Source: Mycobacterium sp. Aquia_213 (GTDB lineage: Bacteria; Actinomycetota; Actinomycetes; Mycobacteriales; Mycobacteriaceae). Taken from it: a stretch of DNA of 64,000 nucleotides. Position 1 is the first letter of the stretch; each line of letters opens with the position of its first letter. A model generated the notes under the pieces. The model saw nothing but the letters and a program-made list of their open reading frames with translations, was not told the DNA's origin and did not search any database. The stretch lies in contig NZ_CP113116.1 of the NCBI RefSeq assembly GCF_026625985.1, positions 2,356,001 to 2,420,000 on the forward strand. Direction: 5' to 3'. Shown piece after piece: positions 25,177 through 34,199 of the stretch. A program made the translations under genes and the position numbers.

Positions 25177-25177
25177 C

Positions 25178-26626
25178 ATGCCCGGGCTCGAACCACTCGC
25201 GGCGGGTGCGCCCGTCCTGATCGCCGGTGCCCGGGTGACCGGCCGGGCAATCCTGGGTGCGCTGAACCGGTTCGGCGCCGCGGCCACGCTGTGCGACGAC
25301 GATCCGGCGATGCTGCGCCCGTACGCCGAAAGCGGTGTTCCGACAGTCGATCCCGCGACGGCGGTTGCGCAGATCGCGGAGTACGCGCTGGTGGTCACCA
25401 GCCCCGGGTTCCAGCCGTCGGCGCCGGTGCTGGCCGCCGCCGCGACGGCGGGCGTGCCGATCTGGGGTGACGTGGAGTTGGCCTGGCGCCTCGACGCCGC
25501 GGGCTGTTATGGGACGCCGCGCCGCTGGCTGGTCGTCACCGGCACCAACGGAAAAACCACGACGACGTCGATGCTGCATGCCATGTTGATCGCCGGGGGA
25601 CGGCGCAGCCTGCTCTGCGGCAACATCGGTGACCCCGTGCTTGACGTGCTCGACCAGCCGGCCGACCTGCTGGCCGTCGAACTGTCGAGTTTCCAACTGT
25701 TTTGGGCACCGTCGCTGCGGCCCGAGGCGGGGGTGGTGCTCAACATCGCCGAGGATCACCTGGACTGGCATGCGTCGATGGCCGAGTACACCGCGGCCAA
25801 GGCCCGGGTGCTCAACGGCCGGGTCGCGGTGGTCGGGCTGGACGACAGCCGCGCCGCCGCGCTGCTGGGCACCGCGGCGGCGCCGGTACGGGCGGGTTTC
25901 CGGCTGGGCGAGCCGGCCACCGGCGAGCTCGGGGTGCGCGACGGTCGGCTGGTCGACCGCGCGTTCGCCGCCGACCTGGCCCTGCTGCCGGCGGCGTCCA
26001 TCCCGGTGCCGGGCCCGGTCGGCGTGCTCGACACCCTGGCCGCGGCGGCGCTGGCCCGCAGCGTCGGCGTGCCCGCCGAGGCGATCGCGGAGGCCGTCTC
26101 AACGTTTCAGCTGGGCCGGCATCGCAGCGAGGTCGTCGCGGTGGCCGACGGGATCCGGTACGTCGACGACTCGAAGGCGACCAACCCGCACGCCGCCGAG
26201 GCGTCGGTGATGGCCTACCCGCGGGTGATCTGGGTGGCCGGTGGTTTGCTCAAGGGCGCGTCGCTGGACGCGGAGGTCGCCAGAATTGCGTCTCGGCTGG
26301 TCGGCGCGGTGCTCATCGGCCGTGACCGCCAAGAGGTTGCCGAGGCGTTATCGCGACACGCGCCCGATGTACCCGTGGTCCAGGTTGTGACAGGCGAGGA
26401 TGCTGGTATGCATGCGACTGCTGATACTGATGTGACAAAAGTTGACAGTGTGGGGGACAGTCTCGGCGCTCGCGTAATGACCGCAGCTGTGGCGGCGGCT
26501 CGTGATTTGGCAAAGGCGGGCGACACGGTGTTGCTGGCGCCGGCGGGGGCGTCGTTCGACCAGTTCAGCAGTTACGCCGACCGCGGTGACGCATTCGCGG
26601 CCGCCGTACGCGCGGCGCTGCGGTAG
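25178..26626 (+). CDS. murD: UDP-MurNAc-L-alanine:D-glutamate ligase MurD
   Basis: This 482-residue Mur ligase adds D-Glu. The N-terminal Rossmann domain binds UDP-MurNAc-L-Ala (PVLIAGARVTGRAILGAL), the ATP loop is VVTGTNGKTTTTSML, and ELSSFQLFWAPSL, IAEDHLDWHASM and YVDDSKATNPHAAEA are MurD signatures. ATG 25178 starts one base after the murX stop. An insert-like segment near 405-430 (DAGMHATADTDVTKVDSVGD) sits where the M. tuberculosis protein also carries variable sequence. The domestic codon pattern weakens there (runs of GAT, ACT and ACA), matching a fast-evolving surface loop. Confidence 0.95.
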   Translation: MPGLEPLAAGAPVLIAGARVTGRAILGALNRFGAAATLCDDDPAMLRPYAESGVPTVDPATAVAQIAEYALVVTSPGFQPSAPVLAAAATAGVPIWGDVELAWRLDAAGCYGTPRRWLVVTGTNGKTTTTSMLHAMLIAGGRRSLLCGNIGDPVLDVLDQPADLLAVELSSFQLFWAPSLRPEAGVVLNIAEDHLDWHASMAEYTAAKARVLNGRVAVVGLDDSRAAALLGTAAAPVRAGFRLGEPATGELGVRDGRLVDRAFAADLALLPAASIPVPGPVGVLDTLAAAALARSVGVPAEAIAEAVSTFQLGRHRSEVVAVADGIRYVDDSKATNPHAAEASVMAYPRVIWVAGGLLKGASLDAEVARIASRLVGAVLIGRDRQEVAEALSRHAPDVPVVQVVTGEDAGMHATADTDVTKVDSVGDSLGARVMTAAVAAARDLAKAGDTVLLAPAGASFDQFSSYADRGDAFAAAVRAALR

Positions 26627-26632
26627 GCGGGT

Positions 26633-28345
26633 GTGGGTAACGCGCTGACCCGGCGCCTACGCCGGGGCGAGAAGAAGATCGAGGCCCCGCCGGGCGAGCC
26701 GGTCGCGGCGGCGGACTCCGCCTCGGAAAACACCGCAACCGACTCGGATGCCGAAGCTCCGACGGACGCGACGGAATCCGCCGAGGCATCCGAGGCCCCC
26801 GAGTCCGACGAGACACCCGAAGCCGAGGCCCCGGCGACGGCAAAAGCGCAGGTCAAAGATTCGCAGCACAGTCCGCGCGCCCGGTTCGGCGCCTGGCTGG
26901 GCCGGCCGATGACGTCGTTTCACCTGATCGTCGCGATCACCGGGTTGCTGACCACGCTGGGCCTGACCATGGTGCTGTCGGCGTCGGGGGTGCGGTCCTA
27001 CGGCGACGACGGGTCGGCCTGGGTGATCTTCGGCAAACAGGTGTTGTGGACGGTCATCGGCGTCTTCGGGGCCTATGTCTCGATGCGGCTGCCGGTGCGC
27101 TTTATCCGGCGGGTGGCGTTTCCGGGCTACGTCGTCACCATCATCTTGCTGGTCCTGGTGCTCGTGCCCGGCATCGGAAACCTCGCCAACGGCTCGCGGA
27201 AGTGGTTCGTCGTCGCCGGCTTCTCGATGCAGCCCTCTGAGCTGGCCAAAATCGCGTTCGCCATCTGGGGCGCGCACCTACTGGCGTCCCGGCGCATGGA
27301 GCGGGCCTCGCTGCGCGAGATGCTGATTCCACTGGTGCCGGCCGCCGTCATCGCGCTGGGGCTGATCGTGGCCCAGCCCGACCTCGGGCAGACGGTGTCG
27401 ATGGGCATCATCCTGCTGGCCCTGCTGTGGTACGCCGGGTTGCCGCTGCGAGTCTTCGGGACGTCGCTGGTCGCGGTGTTCATGGCCGGCGCGGTGCTGG
27501 CGATGTCCGCCGGATACCGGTCGGACCGGGTGCGCTCGTGGATCAACCCCGAGAACGACCCGCAGGACACCGGCTACCAGGCCCGTCAGGCGAAGTTCGC
27601 GCTGGCGCACGGCGGCATCTTCGGCGACGGACTCGGCCAGGGCACCGCCAAATGGAACTACCTGCCCAACGCGCACAACGACTTCATCTTCGCGATCATC
27701 GGCGAGGAGCTGGGCTTCATCGGTGCCTTCGGGCTGCTGGCGCTGTTCGGGTTGTTCGCCTACACCGGTATGCGGATCGCGCGCCGGTCGGCCGACCCGT
27801 TCCTGCGGCTGCTGACCGCCACCACCACGATGTGGATCCTCGGGCAGGCGTTCATCAACATCGGCTACGTGATCGGCGTGCTGCCGGTTACCGGCCTGCA
27901 GCTGCCGCTGATATCTGCCGGCGGAACATCCACCGCTGCAACGCTTTTCATGATCGGCATCATGTGCAATGCGGCACGGCATGAGCCCGAGGCGGTGGCC
28001 GCGCTACGCGCCGGGCGCGACGACAAGATGAACCGGCTGCTGCGGCTGCCGCTGCCCGAGCCGTATTCGCCCACCCGTCTCGAGTCCTTTCGCGACCGCA
28101 AGCAATCGCAGCCGCGACCGCCGCGGCCGCCCGCCCCGGGACGTGGCCGCAAGGCCCAGCAACCACCCGTCCGGAAGGGCGCCCGCAAGCCCGAGCCGCC
28201 ACTGCGGCCGGCTTTTCCGCGGACAGCTGCCCGCGCGGAACCCCAGTCAAGGCATCATGGATCCGACCAGCGCTACCCGAGACAGGCAGCCGGTCAGCGT
28301 CAAACACGGCGCGCTCGCGCATTGGAAGGTCAGCGTTACGGGTGA
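26633..28345 (+). CDS. ftsW: Septal peptidoglycan glycosyltransferase FtsW
   Basis: This 570-residue SEDS-family protein polymerises lipid II at the septum with PbpB. A 95-residue acidic Ala/Glu/Ser/Thr tail (about 15-75, no hydrophobic segment) precedes ten transmembrane helices (about 98-465). SEDS motifs include NGSRKWFVVAGFSMQPSELAK, NPENDPQDTGYQ with the catalytic-region Asp, and PLISAGGTSTAATLFMIG. The C-terminus (about 470-570) is a long basic Pro/Arg-rich cytoplasmic tail, a mycobacterial feature that contacts FtsZ in M. tuberculosis. GTG 26633 follows murD by six bases; another GTG lies two bases upstream, out of frame. The stop overlaps murG. Confidence 0.94.
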   Translation: MGNALTRRLRRGEKKIEAPPGEPVAAADSASENTATDSDAEAPTDATESAEASEAPESDETPEAEAPATAKAQVKDSQHSPRARFGAWLGRPMTSFHLIVAITGLLTTLGLTMVLSASGVRSYGDDGSAWVIFGKQVLWTVIGVFGAYVSMRLPVRFIRRVAFPGYVVTIILLVLVLVPGIGNLANGSRKWFVVAGFSMQPSELAKIAFAIWGAHLLASRRMERASLREMLIPLVPAAVIALGLIVAQPDLGQTVSMGIILLALLWYAGLPLRVFGTSLVAVFMAGAVLAMSAGYRSDRVRSWINPENDPQDTGYQARQAKFALAHGGIFGDGLGQGTAKWNYLPNAHNDFIFAIIGEELGFIGAFGLLALFGLFAYTGMRIARRSADPFLRLLTATTTMWILGQAFINIGYVIGVLPVTGLQLPLISAGGTSTAATLFMIGIMCNAARHEPEAVAALRAGRDDKMNRLLRLPLPEPYSPTRLESFRDRKQSQPRPPRPPAPGRGRKAQQPPVRKGARKPEPPLRPAFPRTAARAEPQSRHHGSDQRYPRQAAGQRQTRRARALEGQRYG

Positions 28346-29571
28346 ACCACACGATCAAGGAGTCGACCGGCGGGCAGGGGGCAAGTCCCTCGCCCGCCGG
28401 TGCCGCTTCGTCGTCGCTTGATTCCCTGTCGGTCGTGCTGGCCGGCGGCGGCACCGCCGGCCATGTGGAGCCGGCGATGGCCGTCGCCGACGCCTTGAGC
28501 GCGCTGGATCCGCACGTCCGGATCACCGCACTGGGCACCGCGCGCGGACTCGAGACCAGGCTGGTGCCCGAACGCGGCTACCACCTCGAGCTGATCACGC
28601 CGGTGCCGCTGCCGCGCAAACCCAGCGGTGACCTGGCCCGGCTGCCACCGCGGGTGTGGCGCGCCGTGCGCGAGACCCGCGCGGTGCTCGACGAAGTCGA
28701 CGCCGACGTGGTGGTGGGCTTCGGCGGCTACGTGGCCCTGCCCGCCTACCTCGCGGCCCGCGGGTTTCCGGGTCTGCGTCGTCGTATCCCGGTGGTCATT
28801 CACGAGGCCAACGCCCGCGCCGGGCTGGCGAATCGGGTCGGTGCCCGGTCCGCGGACCGGGTGTTGTCCGCGGTGCCGGATTCGGGGCTGCCGCACGCCG
28901 AGGTGGTCGGGGTGCCGGTTCGGGCGGCCATCACCAGGTTGGACCGCGCGGCGCTGCGGGCGCAGGCGCGTCAGCACTTCGGGTTCGCCGACGACGCGCG
29001 GGTGTTGCTGGTGTTCGGCGGCTCGCAGGGCGCGGTCTCGCTCAACCGCGCGGTCTCGGCGGCCGCCGCCGACCTGGCCGCCGCGGGCGTGTCCGTCCTG
29101 CACGCGCACGGGCCGAAGAACACCCTCGAGCTGCGCGAACCCCAAGACGGCGATCCGCCGTACCGGGCGGTGCCGTATCTCGACCGGATGGACCTGGCCT
29201 ATGCGGCCGCCGACCTGGCCATCTGCCGCTCCGGGGCGATGACGGTCGCCGAGGTGTCGGCCGTCGGCCTGCCGGCCATCTACGTTCCGCTCCCGATCGG
29301 CAACGGCGAGCAGCGACTCAACGCGCTGCCGGTGGTCAACGCCGGCGGTGGCGTGGTCGTCCCCGACGCCGTCCTGACGCCGGACCTGGTGGCCCGGGAG
29401 GTCAGCGGGCTGCTCACCGACCCGCCGCGGCTGGCGGCGATGACCGCGGCCGCCGCCCGGGTGGGGCATCGGGACGCGGCGCGCCAGGTCGCCGAGGCGG
29501 CGCTGGACGTCGCGCGACAAGCACGTGCCAGGGGGCCGCGGTCCGGCCGGAGGGCCGGGAAAACGCCGTGA
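28342..29571 (+). CDS. murG: UDP-GlcNAc:lipid I GlcNAc transferase MurG
   Basis: This 409-residue GT28 glycosyltransferase makes lipid II from lipid I at the inner membrane face. The N-domain glycine loop is VVLAGGGTAGHVEPA. DVVVGFGGYVALPAYLA and PVVIHEANARAGLANR are membrane and acceptor motifs. The C-domain donor site has LVFGGSQGAVSLNRA and LAICRSGAMTVAEVSAVGLP with GNGEQRLNA. GTGA overlaps the ftsW stop. A short Ser/Gly/Ala-rich lead-in of about 28 residues precedes the catalytic domain, as in M. tuberculosis. Confidence 0.95.
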   Translation: MNHTIKESTGGQGASPSPAGAASSSLDSLSVVLAGGGTAGHVEPAMAVADALSALDPHVRITALGTARGLETRLVPERGYHLELITPVPLPRKPSGDLARLPPRVWRAVRETRAVLDEVDADVVVGFGGYVALPAYLAARGFPGLRRRIPVVIHEANARAGLANRVGARSADRVLSAVPDSGLPHAEVVGVPVRAAITRLDRAALRAQARQHFGFADDARVLLVFGGSQGAVSLNRAVSAAAADLAAAGVSVLHAHGPKNTLELREPQDGDPPYRAVPYLDRMDLAYAAADLAICRSGAMTVAEVSAVGLPAIYVPLPIGNGEQRLNALPVVNAGGGVVVPDAVLTPDLVAREVSGLLTDPPRLAAMTAAAARVGHRDAARQVAEAALDVARQARARGPRSGRRAGKTP

Positions 29572-31037
29572 GCGCCGACCAGTTGCCGCCCGAGCTGCAC
29601 CGGGTGCACATGGTGGGCATCGGGGGAGCCGGAATGTCGGGCATCGCCCGCATCCTGCTGGACCGCGGTGCGCAGGTATCGGGGTCCGATGCCAAAGAGT
29701 CCCGTGGCGTGCACGCGCTGCGGGCGCGGGGCGCGCTGATCCGCATCGGACACGACCCGTCGGCGCTGGACCTGCTGCCCGGCGGCCCGACCGCGGTCAT
29801 CACCACCCACGCCGCCATCCCGAAGACCAACCCCGAGTTGGTCGAGGCCCGCCGCCGCGGCATTCCGGTGGTGTTGCGGCCGACCGTGCTGGCCAAGCTG
29901 ATGAACGGGCGTACCACGCTGATGGTCACCGGCACCCACGGCAAGACCACAACGACGTCGATGCTGATCGTGGCCCTGCAGCACTGCGGGCGCGACCCGT
30001 CGTTCGCGGTGGGCGGCGATCTCGGCGAGGCCGGCACCAACGCCCACCACGGCAGCGGTGACTGCTTCGTCGCCGAGGCCGACGAAAGCGACGGCTCGCT
30101 GCTCGAGTACACGCCCGACGTCGCGGTGGTCACCAATATCGAGACCGATCACCTGGATTTCTACGGCAGCGCCGACGCCTACGTCGCGGTCTTCGACTCG
30201 TTCGTCGAGCGGCTGGCCCCGGGCGGCGCGCTGGTGGTGTGCACCGACGACCCGGGGTCGGCAGCGCTGGCGCAGCGCAGCAGCGAACTGGGAATCCGGG
30301 TGTTGCGCTACGGATCCGGCGCGCCGGGGGAGCCCGGCCAGGAGTTGTCGGGCACGCTGCTCTCCTGGGAGCAGCAGGGCACCGGAGCCGTCGCCCACAT
30401 CCAGTTGGGCGACGGGCCAGTGCGCGCGATGCGGCTGTCGGTGCCCGGCCGGCACATGGCACTCAACGCGCTGGGCGCGTTGCTGGCCGCGATCGAGGTC
30501 GGCGCCCCGACCGACGAGGTGCTCGACGGGCTGGCCGGTTTCGAGGGTGTGCGTCGACGCTTCGAACTGGTCGGAACGGTGGGATCGGTGCGGGTGTTCG
30601 ACGACTACGCCCACCACCCGACCGAGATCAGCGCGACGCTGGCGGCGGTCCGCACGGTCGTCGAGCAGGGCGGCGAGGGCCGCTCGCTGGTGGTGTTCCA
30701 GCCCCATTTGTATTCGCGGACAAAGGCTTTCGCTGCTGAGTTCGGTCACGCGCTGGACGCCGCCGACGAGGTGTTCGTGCTCGACGTGTACGGCGCCCGG
30801 GAACAACCGCTGGCCGGTATCAGTGGGGCCAGCGTCGCCGAGCACGTCAGTGTGCCGGCGCGCTACCTGCCGGACTTCTCCGCGGTCGCCGAGCAGGTCG
30901 CCGCGTCCACCGGTCCCGGGGACGTGATCGTGACGATGGGCGCCGGCGACGTGACGCTGCTGGGCGCCGAGATCGTGACCGCGCTGCGAGTGCGCGCCAA
31001 TCGCAGTGCGCCCGGTGCGCCCGGGGTATTGCGATGA
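29568..31037 (+). CDS. murC: UDP-MurNAc:L-alanine ligase MurC
   Basis: This 489-residue ligase adds the first L-Ala to UDP-MurNAc. The N-domain is RVHMVGIGGAGMSGIARILL, the ATP loop is MVTGTHGKTTTTSML, and central-domain motifs are EADESDGSLLEYTP and NIETDHLDFYG. C-domain motifs are FDDYAHHPTEI and FQPHLYSRTKAFA. GTG 29568 overlaps the murG stop (GTGA) and is confirmed by the immediate MurC N-terminal motif. Its stop overlaps ftsQ. Confidence 0.96.
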   Translation: MSADQLPPELHRVHMVGIGGAGMSGIARILLDRGAQVSGSDAKESRGVHALRARGALIRIGHDPSALDLLPGGPTAVITTHAAIPKTNPELVEARRRGIPVVLRPTVLAKLMNGRTTLMVTGTHGKTTTTSMLIVALQHCGRDPSFAVGGDLGEAGTNAHHGSGDCFVAEADESDGSLLEYTPDVAVVTNIETDHLDFYGSADAYVAVFDSFVERLAPGGALVVCTDDPGSAALAQRSSELGIRVLRYGSGAPGEPGQELSGTLLSWEQQGTGAVAHIQLGDGPVRAMRLSVPGRHMALNALGALLAAIEVGAPTDEVLDGLAGFEGVRRRFELVGTVGSVRVFDDYAHHPTEISATLAAVRTVVEQGGEGRSLVVFQPHLYSRTKAFAAEFGHALDAADEVFVLDVYGAREQPLAGISGASVAEHVSVPARYLPDFSAVAEQVAASTGPGDVIVTMGAGDVTLLGAEIVTALRVRANRSAPGAPGVLR

Positions 31038-32038
31038 CCGAGCCCAACGACACCACTCCCACCGACCTGGTCGCCGACTCGGCGGCCTCGCCGCGCGACC
31101 CGGAGCCGCCGGTCGAGCCGGACCCGCCCGTCGACTCCGCGGCCGAGAACGCGATCACCGAACCGATCCCCGTCGAAGAACCCCAACCGGAAAGCGGCCA
31201 ATCCGAGGACGAGCAAGCCGAATTCGAGGGGCCACGCCGCCGGGCCCGCCGCGAACGGGCCGAGCGCCGCGCGGCCCAGGAGCGGGCGACCGCGATCGAG
31301 GAAGCACGCCGCGACGCCAAGCGCCGGGCCAGCGGGCGCGTCGCCGACCAGCCCAAATCCGCTGCGCGCGGCGTCGTTCGGGGCCTGAAGATGTTGCTCG
31401 CGACGGTGATGTTGGTCATCGTCGGGGTCGGACTGGCGCTGATTCTCTACTTCACGCCGGTGATGTCGGCGCGCAACATCGTGGTCACCGGCACCGGCGC
31501 GGTATCCCGCGAAGAGGTCCTCGATGCGGCACAGGTGCGGGTCGGCACACCGCTGCTGCAGATCAACACCAACCTGGTCGCCGACCGGGTGGCGGCGATT
31601 CGCCGGGTGGCGAGCGCCCGGGTGCAGCGCCAGTATCCGTCGGCGCTGCGGATCACGATCGTCGAGCGAGTTCCGGTGGTGGTGAAGGACTTTCCCGACG
31701 GGCCGCACCTGTTCGACCGCGACGGCGTCGACTTCGCGACCGGCCCGCCGCCACCGGCGCTGCCGTATATCGACGTCGCCAACCCCGGGCCGACCGACCC
31801 GACGACCAAGGCCGCATTGCAGGTGCTGCTGGCGCTGCGGCCCGAGGTCGCGAGTCAGGTGGGCCGGATCGCGGCGCCGTCGCTGGCCTCGATCACCCTC
31901 ACGCTTGGCGATGGGCGCGTGGTGATTTGGGGCACCACCGACCGGACCGATGAGAAGGCCGAAAAGCTCGCCGCCCTGCTCACGCAGCCGGGCAGGACCT
32001 ACGACGTGTCCAGCCCCGATTTGCCCACCGTCAAGTAG
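31034..32038 (+). CDS. ftsQ: Cell division protein FtsQ
   Basis: This 334-residue bitopic protein starts with ATGA overlapping the murC stop. A long acidic then basic cytoplasmic region (1-115; RRRARRERAERRAAQERA) leads into one transmembrane helix (about 117-139, MLLATVMLVIVGVGLALILYF). The POTRA domain follows (about 145-215, MSARNIVVTGTGAVSREEVL and ALRITIVERVPVVV), then the FtsQ beta domain. It joins FtsL and FtsB in the divisome. The N-terminal extension is longer than in most bacteria but normal for mycobacteria. It is the last gene of the coupled run before ftsZ. Confidence 0.94.
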   Translation: MTEPNDTTPTDLVADSAASPRDPEPPVEPDPPVDSAAENAITEPIPVEEPQPESGQSEDEQAEFEGPRRRARRERAERRAAQERATAIEEARRDAKRRASGRVADQPKSAARGVVRGLKMLLATVMLVIVGVGLALILYFTPVMSARNIVVTGTGAVSREEVLDAAQVRVGTPLLQINTNLVADRVAAIRRVASARVQRQYPSALRITIVERVPVVVKDFPDGPHLFDRDGVDFATGPPPPALPYIDVANPGPTDPTTKAALQVLLALRPEVASQVGRIAAPSLASITLTLGDGRVVIWGTTDRTDEKAEKLAALLTQPGRTYDVSSPDLPTVK

Positions 32039-32259
32039 CGACCCCCGCTCCGGGCACGGTAAACGCGAAAAAATTGACCAAAATTTGCGCGCGGCGCGTC
32101 GGCGCGCCTGCGAGGTTCGTGCGCGTCGTGCCCATACCGTTCTGGTTGCGCGGAACTACTTGACATAACTCTAACTCTATGGTTGAGGTTGAGAGTTTGC
32201 CAGGGGAACCGCCACCGTCCGGAAGGAACCGAATCCCCACCAGGGAGGAAGACGAGATG
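32039..32259 (+). promoter_or_regulatory. ftsZ promoter and leader region
   Basis: The 221-base gap between ftsQ and ftsZ holds no gene. TATGGT at 32178-32183 fits a TANNNT -10 and would place the start of transcription near 32190, giving a leader of about 70 bases. TTGACA at 32160-32165 resembles a -35 but is only 12 bases away, too close for a standard pair. Tandem words TAACTC-TAACTC (32167-32178) and GGTTGA-GGTTGA (32181-32192) stand out. GGGAGGA at 32243-32249 is the ribosome binding site. Confidence 0.5.
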
Positions 32260-33420
32260 ATGACCCCCCCGCATAACTACCTGGCCGTCATCAAGGTTGT
32301 GGGTATCGGTGGCGGCGGCGTCAACGCCGTCAACCGGATGATCGAACAGGGCCTCAAGGGCGTTGAGTTCATCGCGATCAACACCGACGCACAGGCCTTG
32401 TTGATGAGCGATGCCGACGTCAAGCTCGACGTGGGCCGCGACTCCACCCGCGGATTGGGCGCCGGCGCCGACCCCGAGGTCGGGCGCAAGGCCGCCGAGG
32501 ACGCCAAGGACGAGATCGAAGAGCTGCTGCGCGGTGCCGACATGGTGTTCGTCACCGCCGGTGAAGGCGGCGGAACCGGTACCGGCGGGGCACCCGTCGT
32601 CGCCAGCATCGCGCGCAAGCTGGGCGCGCTGACCGTCGGCGTGGTCACGCGGCCGTTCTCATTCGAAGGCAAGCGCCGCAGCAACCAGGCCGAAAACGGC
32701 ATCGGCTCATTGCGGGAGAGCTGCGACACGCTGATCGTGATCCCCAACGACCGGCTGCTGCAGATGGGCGATGCCGCGGTGTCGCTGATGGACGCGTTCC
32801 GCAGCGCCGACGAGGTGCTGCTCAACGGCGTTCAGGGCATCACGGACCTGATCACCACGCCCGGCCTGATCAACGTGGACTTCGCCGACGTCAAGGGCAT
32901 CATGTCCGGCGCGGGCACCGCGCTGATGGGCATCGGTTCGGCCCGCGGTGAAGGCCGGTCACTCAAGGCCGCCGAGATCGCGATCAACTCGCCGCTGCTG
33001 GAAGCATCGATGGAGGGCGCCCAGGGCGTGCTGATGTCGATCGCCGGCGGTAGCGACCTCGGCCTCTTCGAGATCAACGAGGCGGCTTCGCTGGTGCAGG
33101 ACGCCGCCCACCAGGACGCCAACATCATCTTCGGCACCGTGATCGACGACTCGCTGGGCGACGAGGTGCGCGTCACCGTGATCGCGGCGGGCTTCGACGC
33201 GGCCGGGCCCGGACGCAAACCCGTGGTCGGCGGTACCGCCGACCAGGGGGAGAAGGTCGGCGGTGCGCACCGGATCGAGTCGGCCAAGGCGGGCAAGCTC
33301 ACCTCGACGCTGTTCGAGCCGGTCGACGCGGTCAGCGTGCCGGTGCACACCAACGGCGCGACGCTGAGTATCGGTGGCGATGACGACGACGTCGATGTGC
33401 CGCCATTCATGCGTCGCTGA
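32260..33420 (+). CDS. ftsZ: Cell division GTPase FtsZ
   Basis: This 386-residue tubulin homologue forms the Z ring. The tubulin signature GGGTGTGG is at 103-110; NTDAQAL, NDRLLQMGD and the T7-loop region GLINVDFADVKGIM are present. The C-terminal peptide DDDVDVPPFMRR binds FtsW and SepF in mycobacteria. It aligns almost residue for residue with M. tuberculosis FtsZ apart from a seven-residue longer linker (GGTADQGEKVGGAHRIES). The start is given at the second of two adjacent ATGs (32257 and 32260) by homology; the first has better spacing to GGAGG. Confidence 0.97.
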   Translation: MTPPHNYLAVIKVVGIGGGGVNAVNRMIEQGLKGVEFIAINTDAQALLMSDADVKLDVGRDSTRGLGAGADPEVGRKAAEDAKDEIEELLRGADMVFVTAGEGGGTGTGGAPVVASIARKLGALTVGVVTRPFSFEGKRRSNQAENGIGSLRESCDTLIVIPNDRLLQMGDAAVSLMDAFRSADEVLLNGVQGITDLITTPGLINVDFADVKGIMSGAGTALMGIGSARGEGRSLKAAEIAINSPLLEASMEGAQGVLMSIAGGSDLGLFEINEAASLVQDAAHQDANIIFGTVIDDSLGDEVRVTVIAAGFDAAGPGRKPVVGGTADQGEKVGGAHRIESAKAGKLTSTLFEPVDAVSVPVHTNGATLSIGGDDDDVDVPPFMRR

Positions 33421-33491
33421 AAACGGACATGCGCACCCGGCCGCCCGACGGGGACGGCCGGCGGGCAACGAAATCTCCGGATACTGGTCAT

Positions 33492-34199
33492 GTGAGCGTT
33501 CGCATCCGGCGAGTGACGACCACCCGCGCGGGCGGCGTCTCGAAGCCGCCCTTCGACACCTTCAACCTCGGCGACCATGTCGGTGACGACCCCGCCGCGG
33601 TGGCCGCCAACCGTGCCCGGCTCGCCCGCGCCATTGGCCTGGGCGCCGACCGGGTGGTGTGGATGAACCAGGTCCACGGCGATCGGGTCGAAGTCGTCGA
33701 CGGGCCGCGCGATACCGCCTTCGATGACACCGATGCCTTGGTGACCCGCACGGCGCGACTGGCGCTGGCGGTGGTGACCGCCGACTGTGTGCCGGTGCTG
33801 CTCGCCGATGCGCGCGCGGGTGTGGCCGCGGCGATCCACGCCGGGCGCGTCGGTGCGCAGCGCGGAGTGGTGGTGCGCACGGTGGAGGCGATGCGCAAGC
33901 TGGGCGCGCAGGCCGGCGACATTTCGGCGCTGCTGGGCCCGGCGGTCAGCGGGCGCAATTACGAAGTACCCGCTCAGATGGCCGACGAGGTCGAGACGGC
34001 CCTGCCCGGCAGCCGCGCCACCACCGCGAACGGAAAGCCAGGTCTCGACCTTCGATCCGGAATCGCCTGCCAGCTAAAGGATTTGGGTGTCACGTCGATC
34101 GACATCGATCCGCGGTGCACGGTTGCCGACCGTGCTCTGTTCAGTCATCGCCGCGACGCGCCGACCGGGCGGCTGGCGTCGCTCGTCTGGATGGAGTGA
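33492..34199 (+). CDS. pgeF: Peptidoglycan editing factor PgeF (YfiH/laccase-domain, Rv2149c homologue)
   Basis: This 235-residue protein belongs to the YfiH family. The metal site is visible as NQVHGD, TADCVPVLLAD (Cys) and AAIHAGRVGAQRG (His). Family members correct misincorporated peptidoglycan peptides or act as purine nucleoside oxidoreductases. GTG 33492 starts just before the family's conserved VRIRRVTTTRAGGVS; ATG 33429 in the same frame is an alternative. The gene lies 71 bases after ftsZ, in line with an envelope role, and its stop overlaps the YggS-like gene. Confidence 0.9.
   Translation: MSVRIRRVTTTRAGGVSKPPFDTFNLGDHVGDDPAAVAANRARLARAIGLGADRVVWMNQVHGDRVEVVDGPRDTAFDDTDALVTRTARLALAVVTADCVPVLLADARAGVAAAIHAGRVGAQRGVVVRTVEAMRKLGAQAGDISALLGPAVSGRNYEVPAQMADEVETALPGSRATTANGKPGLDLRSGIACQLKDLGVTSIDIDPRCTVADRALFSHRRDAPTGRLASLVWME

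Noticed and set aside
32160..32183. TTGACA with TATGGT as a standard ftsZ promoter pair
   Set aside because: The spacer is 12 bases, too short for a -35/-10 pair; only the -10-like hexamer is kept as a weak suggestion.
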